Shown here one piece after another: positions 1-7,630 of a stretch of DNA of 53,013 nucleotides (positions within the stretch are counted from its first letter, which is position 1; every line of letters starts with the position of its first letter). The notes under the pieces were generated by a model. The model was not told the origin of the DNA, made no database searches, and worked only from the letters and a program-made list of their open reading frames with translations. The position numbers were made by a program, and so were the translations under genes. The DNA lies in NCBI GenBank assembly GCA_013214575.1, contig JABSSD010000105.1:1-53013 (forward strand), written 5' to 3'. Source of the DNA: Paracoccaceae bacterium (GTDB taxonomy: Bacteria; Pseudomonadota; Alphaproteobacteria; Rhodobacterales; Rhodobacteraceae).

Positions 1-674
1 GCGTGACCTGACCGACGATGTCCCGCTCACCGGATTGATCGCGTCTCGGGGTCAATCCGACCCAGGGGCCGACCTCCTTCGATGACCGAAACCTGTTGGG
101 ATTATCAATAGCCGATATGACAGGCAGCGCCATGACTGGGCCGACACCCGTTGCCCGGCAGGGCATGTTTGATGCCCGAGAGGGGGCATGGACATCATCA
201 AAGTGCAGGTGGGGTCGGCCCTCGCGATATCTCGAACCATCAGCTCAAGAATGGCCATTTCCCGGCGCAGGGCATCACGCATTCGCAAGATAGGGTCCGC
301 TGCGGCGGTCAGCTTTGAATTTCCTGCCGTTCGTTCTCGCACAGGGGCCTCATAGGTCCTTTTGGCAACCGGCCTCATCTTCAGGCCGAAATTCCGCAGC
401 ACGCCGCGCAGAGACAACTCAAGATTGGTGATCGAATGTTGGATCGCCTTGCGTGTGATCAGCCGTGCCCTGGTCTCTTGTGACGACACCGATTTGCAAT
501 GAACAGGCCGGAACCAGCCCATCTGCAAAAGTCGCGCAATACCTTCGGCGTCGCGCCTGTCGGTTTTGATTGACATCGCGTGTCACGCGCCTCCGTCACA
601 ATCTTTCCCCGCCCGGTCACAACGCAGGCTGCGGTGCTGGTCAGAGAGACGTCCAATCCGATAAATATCTCCAT
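1..674 (-). pseudogene. IS110-family transposase, frameshifted, runs off the left edge
   Basis: On the minus strand the first codons from 674 encode MEIFIGLDVSLTSTAA, the typical N-terminus of the IS110 DEDD transposase. The match continues in another frame below about 590 (IKTDRRDAEGIARLL) and shifts again near 170-120, where the conserved block IDNPNRFRSS..VGPWVGLTPRRDQSGE is readable down to position 1. At least two frame changes mean no full transposase can be made. IS110 elements lack clear terminal inverted repeats, so the right boundary is not defined; the gene start at 674 is the last recognisable point. The C-terminal domain lies outside the window. Confidence 0.85.
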
Positions 675-849
675 GTCGTTGCCCTTTCACTATTTCGAAG
701 AACAGGGCTGCGCATAACCGCTCAACCCAGCAGACAGGCAATGCGTATCAAGGGCAACGAAACTGGAACCCAACAGTTTCAACAAGATACAACCGTCATG
801 ATTCGAGCGCCGCCCCATTACGGCATCTCAGCGAATGCACCATTTGTCT

Positions 850-1023
850 GCCGGTACTGTCGATCAGAAGGTGTAATGGCGGCGCTGAACCCCGGTAGGG
901 AATGGCAACCGACAACAGCTTCTGTCGTCGACACAAGGTGCTGACGTCCTGTACGGCCCGGTCCGGTACCGCCCAGTTCAAGCCTACCCAGTCCAAGCCT
1001 ACCAGTTCCAGCAGGCGTTCCCC
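850..1023 (-). pseudogene. IS5-family transposase fragment
   Basis: Translating the minus strand gives ERLLELVGLDW, then VGLNWAVPD, then STLCRRQKLLSVAIPYRG and PLHLLIDSTG. This is the central part of IS5-group transposases (usual form: LLELVGLDWAVPD-STLSRRQKTL-IPYRGS-GPLHLLIDSTG). Only about 55 codons survive and no ends or catalytic triad are present, so this is a relic. It contains a five-codon tandem duplication (listed separately) and a six-residue insertion after AVPD. The remaining sequence from 675 to 849 and from 1024 to 1119 shows nothing I can identify. Confidence 0.7.
972..1001. repeat. 15-bp tandem duplication inside the IS5 relic
   Basis: Two adjacent 15-bp units (972-986 and 987-1001) differ at one base, and a partial third follows to 1012. 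On the minus strand they read VGLDW-VGLNW, a duplication of one conserved IS5 motif that keeps the reading frame. Confidence 0.8.
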
Positions 1024-1119
1024 AAACCCGGTCGCCAGTTATCACGCTGGTTTCACAAGGTGAATCCCTCCATCCGATTTGTCCAACAAGCCAACGGATG
1101 GCAGCGAAAATACCGGGTC

Positions 1120-1644
1120 TCAACTACCTGATTTTAGTGCAGCGTTGATTTTCCGTTCGGAATCCGGAGAAAGAGTGGTGCTAATCACTTCGCCATCAAA
1201 TTTCGCCATGCGCTCTAGAACTTTCTCCGAATTTTCAGTCTTGGCTAAGACAAATAAAACAGCACCATCTCCTTTGATTGCGTTGACTATACTTTTCATT
1301 TTGGCATCTGGAATACCCACGTCAGTCAAAAGACCTGCTGCAAGGCCCGTACCAAGGCCTCCAACAGTCCCTGCTATAATAATGCCGGTCCCCACCCCGC
1401 CTGTCGCAATCGAAACAATTGCGGTGACCAACATACCCAACCATGCACCTCCGATGGCGCCCGGAAATTCCCAGTTTACCATCTGGTCGAGCCGAACTTC
1501 GCCAAAGTGCTTATGCGCGATTACCGCGTCTTCAAGATCTAACAGCCCATTCTCTGCTAGCTTGTGAAGGGCGTGCCTTGCGTCATGCGCCTCTTTGGTG
1601 CTGTTCATCAAAAGAGCGGTAAAATCGTATTGAGATTTAGACAT
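1120..1644 (-). CDS. DUF1269 family protein with glycine-rich hydrophobic core
   Basis: The 174-residue product matches DUF1269 along its whole length. An N-terminal half carries the family-like block DLEDAVIAHKHFGEVRLDQMVN (about 36-57), a glycine-rich hydrophobic stretch spans about residues 63-106, and a C-terminal ferredoxin-like repeat holds DGAVLFVLAKT and ISTTLSPDSERKINAAL. The glycine-zipper segment suggests membrane insertion. The molecular role of the family is unknown. The ATG at 1644 is preferred over 1650 and a TTG at 1656 because GGGA lies six bases upstream of it. The gene stands alone among insertion-sequence relics. Confidence 0.8.
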   Translation of the reverse strand: MSKSQYDFTALLMNSTKEAHDARHALHKLAENGLLDLEDAVIAHKHFGEVRLDQMVNWEFPGAIGGAWLGMLVTAIVSIATGGVGTGIIIAGTVGGLGTGLAAGLLTDVGIPDAKMKSIVNAIKGDGAVLFVLAKTENSEKVLERMAKFDGEVISTTLSPDSERKINAALKSGS

Positions 1645-2147
1645 CAGCATTCCCAACTATCACAATTGCATTGTCTCGATTTCCCCAAAGTAACAGGGCC
1701 TACTGGCAAGGTTAGGCGTTCCGTCGCGATGTGACAATTGTTTTGGCGTTCGGCGACTGTTCACGCTGCGAGATCAGGCATTTCCCCGCGCATCCGTTCA
1801 GGTCTGATGGAAAAGGCGTAAACGGATCAACTTCGACAACGATCTTCAAAGTTTCAGTCGTTTCCGATCCAGCCGCCGCTTTCCTTCTGGTTTTTCAGCT
1901 GACGTCTTCATTCAGGAACTGGCGGCGAGGGCAGGCAATGGATGAGAGCGATGATACCGCACTTCAGAAAATGGGATGAAAAGGCCGATATAGCGAGAGA
2001 CATCCAACACTGATGCACCAATATTGGTGCATCAGTGTTGGTGCCAACAACGGATTTTCAACCAAGAGACGGTCCTCTTGCAACCACACCATAGCCAGCA
2101 CAGCAGCTCCTTTATAACTCCAAGCGCTCCTATCAGCGCGGCCCAGC
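1645..2147. other. Intergenic stretch with one perfect palindrome
   Basis: I see no convincing gene. A + strand reading frame (1731-1979, 82 codons) has no recognisable family and no good ribosome-binding site. The only clear structure is the 38-bp palindrome at 2004-2041. Confidence 0.6.
2004..2041. repeat. 38-bp perfect palindrome without spacer
   Basis: The left half CCAACACTGATGCACCAAT is followed immediately by its exact reverse complement. It lies 107 bp beyond the sulfatase stop codon. As RNA it would form a very stable hairpin, but no T-run follows on either strand, so a normal intrinsic terminator is not supported. It could be a protein-binding site, a fold-back scar or a recombination target. 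Confidence 0.95.
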
Positions 2148-3752
2148 CTATCTGCCGACAGGTGTGGCGTTTTGCATACGCTCCATGATCGCGCCCACAT
2201 TGAAGCTCGATGATTTTTGCCGTTGGGGAAATTCCACGAAACTCTGCAAAAATTTCCCGACGAACACCTGCATCGGCTGATAAATCCACATCTTGTCAGC
2301 AACCCAGCGGAAATACATCGGCCGATGATCCATATTGGCAATGGTATTCTCGAAAGGGTCCATGCGCAAATTGGTCACCCGAGGGAAGTTCTGCGGGGCC
2401 GCCGTAGTCCCCCCAAACCACCGGTCACCAATCGCGAAATGGACTTTCCAGTCGTTAATTCGCACCGCATTCAGTGAGCCGCGGTCATCGAAATAAAGGA
2501 TCTCTTGGCGATTGCCTGGGCCCGTACCGGACAGCAGATCCATCTGGTTGTAGCCGTCAATGTGGACCCTGAAGGACCTGCCGTTGGCTTGGTGGCCCGC
2601 TTTCAGCTTCTCGACGATGTCCGAATCCCCTGCAGCGGCCAGAAGTGTTGGCAGCCAATCCTCGTGCGAGAAGATCTCATGGCTTATTGATCCGGGCTCG
2701 ACGACGCCTGGCCACCGTACCACAGCAGGGGCCCGAAATCCGCCTTCCCAGGTTTCACCTTTTTCTCCGTGGAACGGACTTGTTCCTCCGTCGGGCCATG
2801 ACAATTTCTCTGCGCCGTTATCGGAGGAAAACACGACAATTGTATTGTCCGCGATTCCGAGCTCATCAAGCTTTTTAAGCAGTTCACCAACAACCCAATC
2901 AGTCTCCTGCATCCCGTCGGCGTAAATACCCAGCCCTGTCTTCCCCTTCCACTGGTCCGACAGCCGCGTCCACACGTGCATCCGTAGCATATTGTGCCAG
3001 ATGAAAAACGGCTTGTCGGCCTCGTGGGCTTTGTCGATAAACGCAAGCGATCTTTCGAGGATTTCGTTCTCCATCGTCTCCATACGCTTACGGGTCACTG
3101 GTCCAGTGTCCTGGCAGCTCTGCTTCCCGACACGGCCCCAGCGTGGCTCCTCCGTGGTGTCGTCACGATCACTTGCCTTGCAATCCATTGCGCCCCTCGG
3201 TCCGAACTGTTCGTAGAAGCCTTCTACGTCATGCGGATACTGTGGGTCTTCCGGCTCTTCCTCGGCATTCAGATGGTAAAGACTGCCAAAGAACTCGTCG
3301 AATCCATGCACTGTCGGGAGAAATATATTCAGGTCACCCAGATGGTTCTTGCCGAAATGACCCGTCATGTATCCCTGTTCCTTGAGCAGATCCGCGATGG
3401 TGGGGTCTTCCGCTTGGAGTCCTATTGGGGAGCCAGGTAGGCCAACCGTCAAAAGACCTGTGCGAAATGGATGCTGCCCTGTAATGAAGGCAGACCGTCC
3501 GGCGGTACAGCTCTGCTGCGCGTAGTAATCCGTAAACAACATGCCTTCGCCAGCGATACGGTCGATGTTAGGGGTCCGATACCCCATCATCCCCAAATTG
3601 TAGGCGCTAACGTTAGACCAGCCAATGTCATCGCCAAAAATCACCAGAATGTTCGGTTTCTTGGTCTGGGCTGACGCAATTTGACCAGACATTAGCCAAA
3701 GTGCGAGAAATGCGGAAAGGATTCCTGCAAGGGACAATGCGTTCGGTTTCAT
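2148..3752 (-). CDS. Secreted arylsulfatase-type sulfatase (type I, formylglycine)
   Basis: The 534-residue product hydrolyses a sulfate ester, probably outside the cytoplasm. A signal peptide (about 1-28, ending ASA) precedes the alkaline-phosphatase-like sulfatase fold. Visible motifs are the metal-binding GDD at 40-42, the formylglycine signature C-T-A-G-R at 82-86 in which C82 would be oxidised, K135/H137 in FGKNHLGD, and the SSDNG metal site near residue 310. The C-terminal subdomain (INDWKVHF onward) is typical of arylsulfatase A-like enzymes. GGGAG lies seven bases before the ATG. No formylglycine-generating enzyme or transporter is adjacent, so activation depends on a gene elsewhere. 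The substrate is unknown. Confidence 0.88.
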   Translation of the reverse strand: MKPNALSLAGILSAFLALWLMSGQIASAQTKKPNILVIFGDDIGWSNVSAYNLGMMGYRTPNIDRIAGEGMLFTDYYAQQSCTAGRSAFITGQHPFRTGLLTVGLPGSPIGLQAEDPTIADLLKEQGYMTGHFGKNHLGDLNIFLPTVHGFDEFFGSLYHLNAEEEPEDPQYPHDVEGFYEQFGPRGAMDCKASDRDDTTEEPRWGRVGKQSCQDTGPVTRKRMETMENEILERSLAFIDKAHEADKPFFIWHNMLRMHVWTRLSDQWKGKTGLGIYADGMQETDWVVGELLKKLDELGIADNTIVVFSSDNGAEKLSWPDGGTSPFHGEKGETWEGGFRAPAVVRWPGVVEPGSISHEIFSHEDWLPTLLAAAGDSDIVEKLKAGHQANGRSFRVHIDGYNQMDLLSGTGPGNRQEILYFDDRGSLNAVRINDWKVHFAIGDRWFGGTTAAPQNFPRVTNLRMDPFENTIANMDHRPMYFRWVADKMWIYQPMQVFVGKFLQSFVEFPQRQKSSSFNVGAIMERMQNATPVGR

Positions 3753-3780
3753 CCTATTTCTCCCAAATCCCAGTAATTTC

Positions 3781-3801
3781 TAACGGACTCAAAATCCGTT
3801 A
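3781..3801. promoter_or_regulatory. Inverted repeat upstream of the sulfatase
   Basis: TAACGGA (3781-3787) and TCCGTTA (3795-3801) form a perfect 7-bp dyad with a 7-base spacer, 28-49 bp upstream of the sulfatase ATG. The position fits an operator or a 5' leader hairpin; no adjacent regulator gene is present. Confidence 0.45.
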
Positions 3802-4351
3802 ACAGCGAGGTAGCGCGCAGGAGGGATCTGTCATCTTCCGGGAAGCTTTCTTTACCGACTTGAGCATTCATGTGCTGAAGGCGGGGTCGTCAGATCACTG
3901 GGTTTGGCTCCGTCATTGTTATCTTGTGCGCTCTTTTTGAGGACTAACAGGCTGGTTGCCCTTTGTTTCTTCGGCGGAGCGTGAAGGCTTACGTTATGGC
4001 CGAACTGATCCCCTCTTACCGCCATTTTGTATTTTGCCCGAATGGCAGGTTTGTCCGGTGGGCTCAACGGATCGACGCAACACTTTAGTCTTTATGGAAA
4101 GCTGGAGTGTAAGCTATGAAGTATCGTCGTCGGGTATTATTCATGGACAAGCAGAAGTCAGAGATTGTGCATCCAAATTAGGCTTACCAGTCCGCTGGAA
4201 CAGCATGCTGCAATGCTAAATCCATCAATGACTTCTGGTCAATGTTAGAACAAGGAATTGACCTTGATGGGGGTATGTTGGGGGATTTGGAAGCACTCAT
4301 TCCGGACCCTGGCTGGACAATTCAATTGGGCAGTATACGCATAAGGTATGC
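3802..4351. other. Intergenic stretch holding an IS30 end fragment
   Basis: No intact gene is visible. The only identifiable content is the IS30-like left-end fragment at about 4065-4165. The sequence on either side shows no recognisable coding similarity. Confidence 0.6.
4065..4165 (+). mobile_element. Degenerate IS30-family left-end fragment
   Basis: The stretch starting CAACGGATCGACGCAACACT matches the left end of the IS30 element at the right edge of the window (from 52881), including CTTTAGTCTT, GGAGTGTAA and the start of the transposase. From the ATG at 4116 it reads MKYRRRVLF then DKQKSEI, compared with MAYRRRHFF then DKQKSEIWD in the other copy. Similarity ends after about codon 16 and a stop follows, so only the end of the element remains. 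Confidence 0.8.
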
Positions 4352-4840
4352 TTAGTCGCGCAGATGCCACCGCAGCAGAAGACTGTTGACGCCTGGGTTG
4401 ATGCTGACGGTGTTGGCGTTCGACTTATGGGTAAGCGCCAGAGACAGTGCGTTGCCAGAGTTCAGCTCGTATCCCAAAGCTAGCAAGCTGCGGATTTCGA
4501 AGGTACTGCCCAGATCATTGATATCCGGATTTTCAACAAACATTCCCGGCATGACGCTGGCTTCGAGGAACCAACTCTTGTCGAGCTGGTAGCTCCCGAC
4601 AAGCCCAATCCCGACGAATATATCGCCTGTCGTGTGCACTGTTCCGGAGGCGGCCCAAGCCGCCGATGACCCTGCGCCTTGATGAAAGGGTCTGTGATGG
4701 TACTCAAAACCAACCAGTGCGCTATCGTCAGAGATTTCGCGGGAAAAATCAGCAAACCCTGCGTGAAGCACCCATTCCTGCGCCATCGCTGAACTGTCGG
4801 CTAAAGCGAAAACCGCTGCAAATACCCACCACTTGCTCAT
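4352..4840 (-). CDS. PagL-like acyloxyacyl hydrolase family protein
   Basis: The 162-residue product has a signal peptide (MSKWWVFAAVFALADSSAMA) and an outer-membrane beta-barrel composition with alternating hydrophobic strands and an aromatic C-terminus. The C-terminal block THKSNA..NPGVNSLLLRW matches the PagL lipid A 3-O-deacylase family, which removes an acyl chain from lipid A in the outer membrane. His138 and Ser140 match the catalytic His and Ser. The residue 14 positions after the His, a catalytic Glu in Pseudomonas PagL, is Asn152 here, so activity is uncertain. The ATG at 4840 is chosen because AAGGG lies seven bases upstream and the signal peptide starts there. Confidence 0.72.
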   Translation of the reverse strand: MSKWWVFAAVFALADSSAMAQEWVLHAGFADFSREISDDSALVGFEYHHRPFHQGAGSSAAWAASGTVHTTGDIFVGIGLVGSYQLDKSWFLEASVMPGMFVENPDINDLGSTFEIRSLLALGYELNSGNALSLALTHKSNANTVSINPGVNSLLLRWHLRD

Positions 4841-5047
4841 ATGGTAACCCTTGTAATGCGCCAGCATTTTTTCGTTTGCCAGATAAGAACCAAATTTTGT
4901 CCATAATTTGGAATTTACCAAATAGCGGTGCCTGACGGCAAGACAAGGCAATCCAATGCGTTGCGACAAGGGGTTTTTCGGCTGCTACCCGCGCGGGGTC
5001 AAAGCTGGGAGCTGTTAGCCGAGGCGCTGCCGCCCAAAGGCAACGAC

Positions 5048-5244
5048 ACCTGACGGGGGTTGGTTGGATACATGCTGTAGTGGCACTGAAGCGACCCATG
5101 GATGTGTCATTTCCCCGGGGGGAGGGGCTGGGATGTGGAGTCCAGAAAGTAGTCCAGAAACTATGGCGTGGTAAGCGGGATTGTGTCGAAAAAGCGAGGT
5201 CAAAATCCAGAAAGGCAGGCCGGGCAAAAGGCGGCAATGCGGGG
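5048..5244 (+). repeat. Dispersed intergenic repeat, copy A
   Basis: The beginning (CTGACGGGGGTTGGTTGGA) and the end (AAAAAGCGAGGTCAAAAT followed by CCAGAAAGG and a GGGCAAA-GCGGC-ATGCGGGG tail) recur in the same order at 52697-52875. The tail alone recurs at 7561-7588. The middle parts differ, so this looks like a mosaic non-coding repeat family. Confidence 0.75.
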
Positions 5245-5389
5245 CCCTCAGGCCTACATTCGGAATGGACCAACGGGCGATTCCGGCCCACAGCCGACCT
5301 TCGTGGACGGCGCAGAGAAATGGCGGCAAGGCGCCCAACATGCATATTTCGGCACCGCAGAAACGGAGCTCGCGATTTCCTCTTTACTG

Positions 5390-5419
5390 TTTGATGTGGC
5401 TATGGCTGGCTACATCAAA
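5390..5419. promoter_or_regulatory. Dyad upstream of the LysE-type gene
   Basis: TTTGATGT (5390-5397) and ACATCAAA (5412-5419) are perfect inverted arms separated by 14 bases, ending 18 bases before the ATG at 5438. The inner bases extend the pairing imperfectly. The location fits an operator or leader hairpin of the exporter gene. Confidence 0.5.
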
Positions 5420-5437
5420 AGTTAGAAAGGTACTCTC

Positions 5438-6067
5438 ATGGATTTTCACATCTGGCTGGCGTTTGTTGCGGCATCAATAGCACTTCTTCTCATTCCGGGG
5501 CCAACGGTTCTACTCGTTCTCAGTTATGCGATTAGTCAAGGAAAGCGAGTTGCTCTCGCAACGGTTGGTGGCGTTGCCCTTGGCGATTTCATCGCGATGT
5601 CCGCATCTCTGGTCGGTCTTGGCGCGTTGGTATTAGCCTCTGCAACACTGTTCACCGTGCTCAAATGGGTTGGAGCCGCCTATCTGGTCTATTTGGGCGT
5701 AAAGCTCTTTAGAAGCGCGTCAACCACTTCGCTTGGCGATTTGGATAAAGTGACCGAAACCAGTGTATCAAGCGTATTTGGTCACGCCACGGCTGTTACC
5801 GCGCTCAACCCAAAATCCATCGTATTCTTCATAGCCTTCGTTCCGCAATTTGTTGTGGTTGAAAGCCCACTGCTCCCACAGTTTTCTGTTCTCATCGCCA
5901 CGTTTGTAGGCCTCGCCGCGATCAATGCACTGGCATATGCGCTTTTAGCCGACAAGCTCCGCTCTCGGATTGCACGGCCATCAGTTTTGGCGTGGTTTTC
6001 TCGTCTTGGTGGTGGGGCGCTGATTGCAATGGGCGTGGCAACAGCGACATTCAAACGGGCGCAGTAG
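5438..6067 (+). CDS. LysE/RhtB family amino-acid or metabolite exporter
   Basis: The 209-residue product is an inner-membrane protein with about six hydrophobic segments. It carries the family signature near the N-terminus (LLLIPGPTVLLVLSYAISQGKRVAL, about 17-41) and the conserved block KWVGAAYLVYLGVKLFRS around 77-95, followed by NPKSIVFFIAFVPQFV. The length is standard for RhtB transporters, which export amino acids such as homoserine, threonine or lysine by proton antiport. The substrate cannot be told from sequence. AAAGG lies seven bases before the start. No partner gene is adjacent; a dyad just upstream may control it. Confidence 0.88.
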   Translation: MDFHIWLAFVAASIALLLIPGPTVLLVLSYAISQGKRVALATVGGVALGDFIAMSASLVGLGALVLASATLFTVLKWVGAAYLVYLGVKLFRSASTTSLGDLDKVTETSVSSVFGHATAVTALNPKSIVFFIAFVPQFVVVESPLLPQFSVLIATFVGLAAINALAYALLADKLRSRIARPSVLAWFSRLGGGALIAMGVATATFKRAQ

Positions 6068-6181
6068 CCGGAATCTAAGGTCCGTCTTGTCCGCATTGCA
6101 GACCTAGGTGCTGGCCGCAGCCAACGGCTCCTTCCCGCCCTTACGTACACATTTCTGCGAGAGCAGCCTTGATCACAATAA

Positions 6182-6240
6182 GCTCGGAGCAGACATTGCG
6201 CGATAGCAGCAGATGGGTAGGTTTAGTCCAACAAAGGCGC
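6182..6240 (+). repeat. 59-bp direct repeat, copy 1 (before the RES gene)
   Basis: This copy begins GCTCGGAGC and ends GTAGGTTTAGTCCAACAAAG plus GCGC. It aligns without gaps to 6776-6834, with mismatches mostly in the middle. It lies 45 bp upstream of the RES start codon. Confidence 0.85.
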
Positions 6241-6285
6241 GTGGAGCACCGGCACCAATGCGGGACAAAGCGGATTTTGAAAACT

Positions 6286-6747
6286 ATGGGTACAATTATG
6301 CAATCATTGAGATCATTCGACGGCCCGGTCTGGCGCATTCTCCCCCAATCCTTTGTTGACACACCTGCGAAACCAGCAAGAGCGCCAGAGGGACGGTTCC
6401 ATCATTCGGGGCAGATCGCGGCCTATGCGTCGCTCAGTGCGGAGGGAGCAAGTGTGGCAATGCAGCGCTATCTTGGTGATCGAGTTGCGCGAAAGCTGGT
6501 ACCCATGTGGCTTAAATCAGACCGTGTAGTTGATGAGCGCGATAACAGAGCGGCATCTGTGATTTGGCAAGATATACGCGCAAATGCATTGCGATCGCCG
6601 ACTTGGGTGTTCTCCGATACTGCCCGAGATGCAGGGGCCCAAGCAATGTTGTACTCTTCTCGGTCACGCCCTGAGTTGAATCACGTAGTCGTTTTTGACC
6701 CCGCCTGTTTGAGTTTTGTTGGCCCTGAAACTTCTTTTGAACCGTGA
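6286..6747 (+). CDS. RES-domain protein (NAD+-degrading toxin family), no antitoxin seen
   Basis: The 153-residue product matches the RES domain throughout: VWRILP (15-20), the EGRFHHSG block (35-42), AAYASLSAEGA (45-55) and the C-terminal SSRSRPELNHVVVFD. RES toxins are NAD+ phosphorylases/glycohydrolases that deplete NAD+ and halt growth, and are normally paired with an Xre/MbcA antitoxin gene just upstream. Here the upstream gene is a transporter on the far side of a direct repeat, and no antitoxin is readable. The ATG at 6286 (or 6298) is favoured because the conserved domain begins right after it. Matching 59-bp repeats on both sides suggest it arrived or is mobilised as a unit. Confidence 0.82.
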   Translation: MGTIMQSLRSFDGPVWRILPQSFVDTPAKPARAPEGRFHHSGQIAAYASLSAEGASVAMQRYLGDRVARKLVPMWLKSDRVVDERDNRAASVIWQDIRANALRSPTWVFSDTARDAGAQAMLYSSRSRPELNHVVVFDPACLSFVGPETSFEP

Positions 6748-6775
6748 ATATACTATCCCATTGAGGTTAAGGTTG

Positions 6776-6834
6776 GCTCGGAGCGGACATTTCGCAATCA
6801 CAGAATTAGGGTAGGTTTAGTCCAACAAAGGAGC
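6776..6834 (+). repeat. 59-bp direct repeat, copy 2 (after the RES gene)
   Basis: Same length and orientation as 6182-6240, sharing GCTCGGAGC, GACATT and the 19-base core GGTTTAGTCCAACAAAGGA apart from one A/C difference at its end. It precedes the small zinc-ribbon reading frame at 6901. Confidence 0.85.
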
Positions 6835-6900
6835 CTGATCTTGTGCTGTGAGTCCAAAACCGGCATGTTTTCTACATTCAATTGTCACGCGGAGGAAACG

Positions 6901-7107
6901 ATGACCAAGCGAATTCTTTCTCATTGACCAAAGACCTTGTCAGACGAAATTGATGAACGGCTGAATGTAAAAATCCCCGAAAAACCATATCAACAACCAG
7001 TGCAGAGAACCCCGGAAATGGGCGACTGCGTGCACTGTGACCAACCTTTTCTTCCTTATACCTCCACCGGTGGAGAGTTCGGAATTTGTCAGAATTGCAT
7101 TGATTGA
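6901..7107 (+). pseudogene. Small zinc-ribbon protein gene with an in-frame TGA at codon 9
   Basis: A strong GGAGGA site six bases upstream introduces ATG at 6901, but codon 9 is TGA (6925-6927). The same frame then continues as PKTLSDEIDERLNVKIPEK and ends with two Cys pairs, CVHC and CQNC, spaced like a small zinc ribbon, before a natural stop at 7105. The coding-like character after the stop suggests a gene broken by one nonsense change (TGG to TGA is the simplest). Translation could restart at TTG 6937, which would give 56 residues, but no ribosome-binding site is evident there. Function is unknown. Confidence 0.5.
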
Positions 7108-7224
7108 AAGCGGATGCTTTCACAGATGAAAACATCTGCGTCTCAATAGCGGCTCGACTTAACAACACTTCAAGTATGGGGCTTGCAACGGCGGTTAAGA
7201 GACTGACCTCATATCTGGCTAAAC

Positions 7225-7240
7225 AGTCCATCAAAGGAGC
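7225..7240 (+). repeat. Core repeat AGTCCATCAAAGGAGC
   Basis: This differs by one or two bases from the end of the two 59-bp repeats (AGTCCAACAAAGGAGC). The upstream part of the 59-bp unit is not conserved here. It lies before the interrupted reading frame at 7363. Confidence 0.6.
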
Positions 7241-7362
7241 GACCCGCACAACATGCACAACAAAATGTCAGTGCTGCGGGCCGCTCTATCCCGCCCACGG
7301 AATAAGCGAGTTGTATTAGGGTAGTCCGAGGCAGGAACAGGTCCAGAAATGGAGTGAAACTA

Positions 7363-7560
7363 GTGAAGGGCGCATTGATTAAGCGCGATTAGGAAATCAT
7401 CAAACTCCTAAACGAGCGGGTCCAAGATCTGCAAAGCGGTTCAGACTTTGGAACATTGCAATCGACACAGATGTCGAGCCTAAGAGGCGCGTGGTTGACT
7501 GTGAACCAGTCTCAACTTGACCAGGCTGCAGCACGATTGAAGCAATTGCAGCCCAGCTAA
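7363..7560 (+). pseudogene. Possible small coiled-coil reading frame with an in-frame TAG
   Basis: From GTG at 7363 the frame reads VKGALIKRD, a TAG at 7390-7392, then EIIKLLNERVQDLQSG and, at the end, NQSQLDQAAARLKQLQPS before TAA at 7558. The second part is rich in heptad-like Leu, Gln and Glu and could be a small coiled-coil protein. No family is recognised, and an open stretch of 55 codons can occur by chance, so this is a weak call. Confidence 0.25.
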
Positions 7561-7588
7561 GGAGGCCGGGCAAAGGCGGCTATGCGGG
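7561..7588 (+). repeat. Dispersed intergenic repeat, tail only
   Basis: GGAGGCCGGGCAAAGGCGGC followed by TATGCGGG matches the tails of the larger repeats at 5048-5244 and 52697-52875. Confidence 0.6.
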
Positions 7589-7630
7589 ATAGCCCCGCCA
7601 TACAATGAACCGTCCTACAAATTGTGAGAG

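Larger units (their letters stand above)
4841..5437. other. Repeat-rich intergenic region before the LysE-type gene
   Basis: About 600 bp without a convincing gene. It contains a dispersed repeat (5048-5244), further sequence typical of low-complexity intergenic DNA, and an inverted repeat at 5390-5419 just upstream of the next gene. Confidence 0.6.
6748..7630. other. Decayed region with repeats and interrupted small reading frames
   Basis: No intact gene longer than about 60 codons is convincing. It holds the second 59-bp repeat, a small zinc-ribbon gene with an internal stop (6901-7107), another core repeat (7225-7240), a second interrupted frame (7363-7560) and the tail of a dispersed repeat (7561-7588). 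Confidence 0.6.

Noticed and set aside
1731-1979. 82-codon + strand reading frame
   Set aside because: No ribosome-binding site and no recognisable domain; probably chance.
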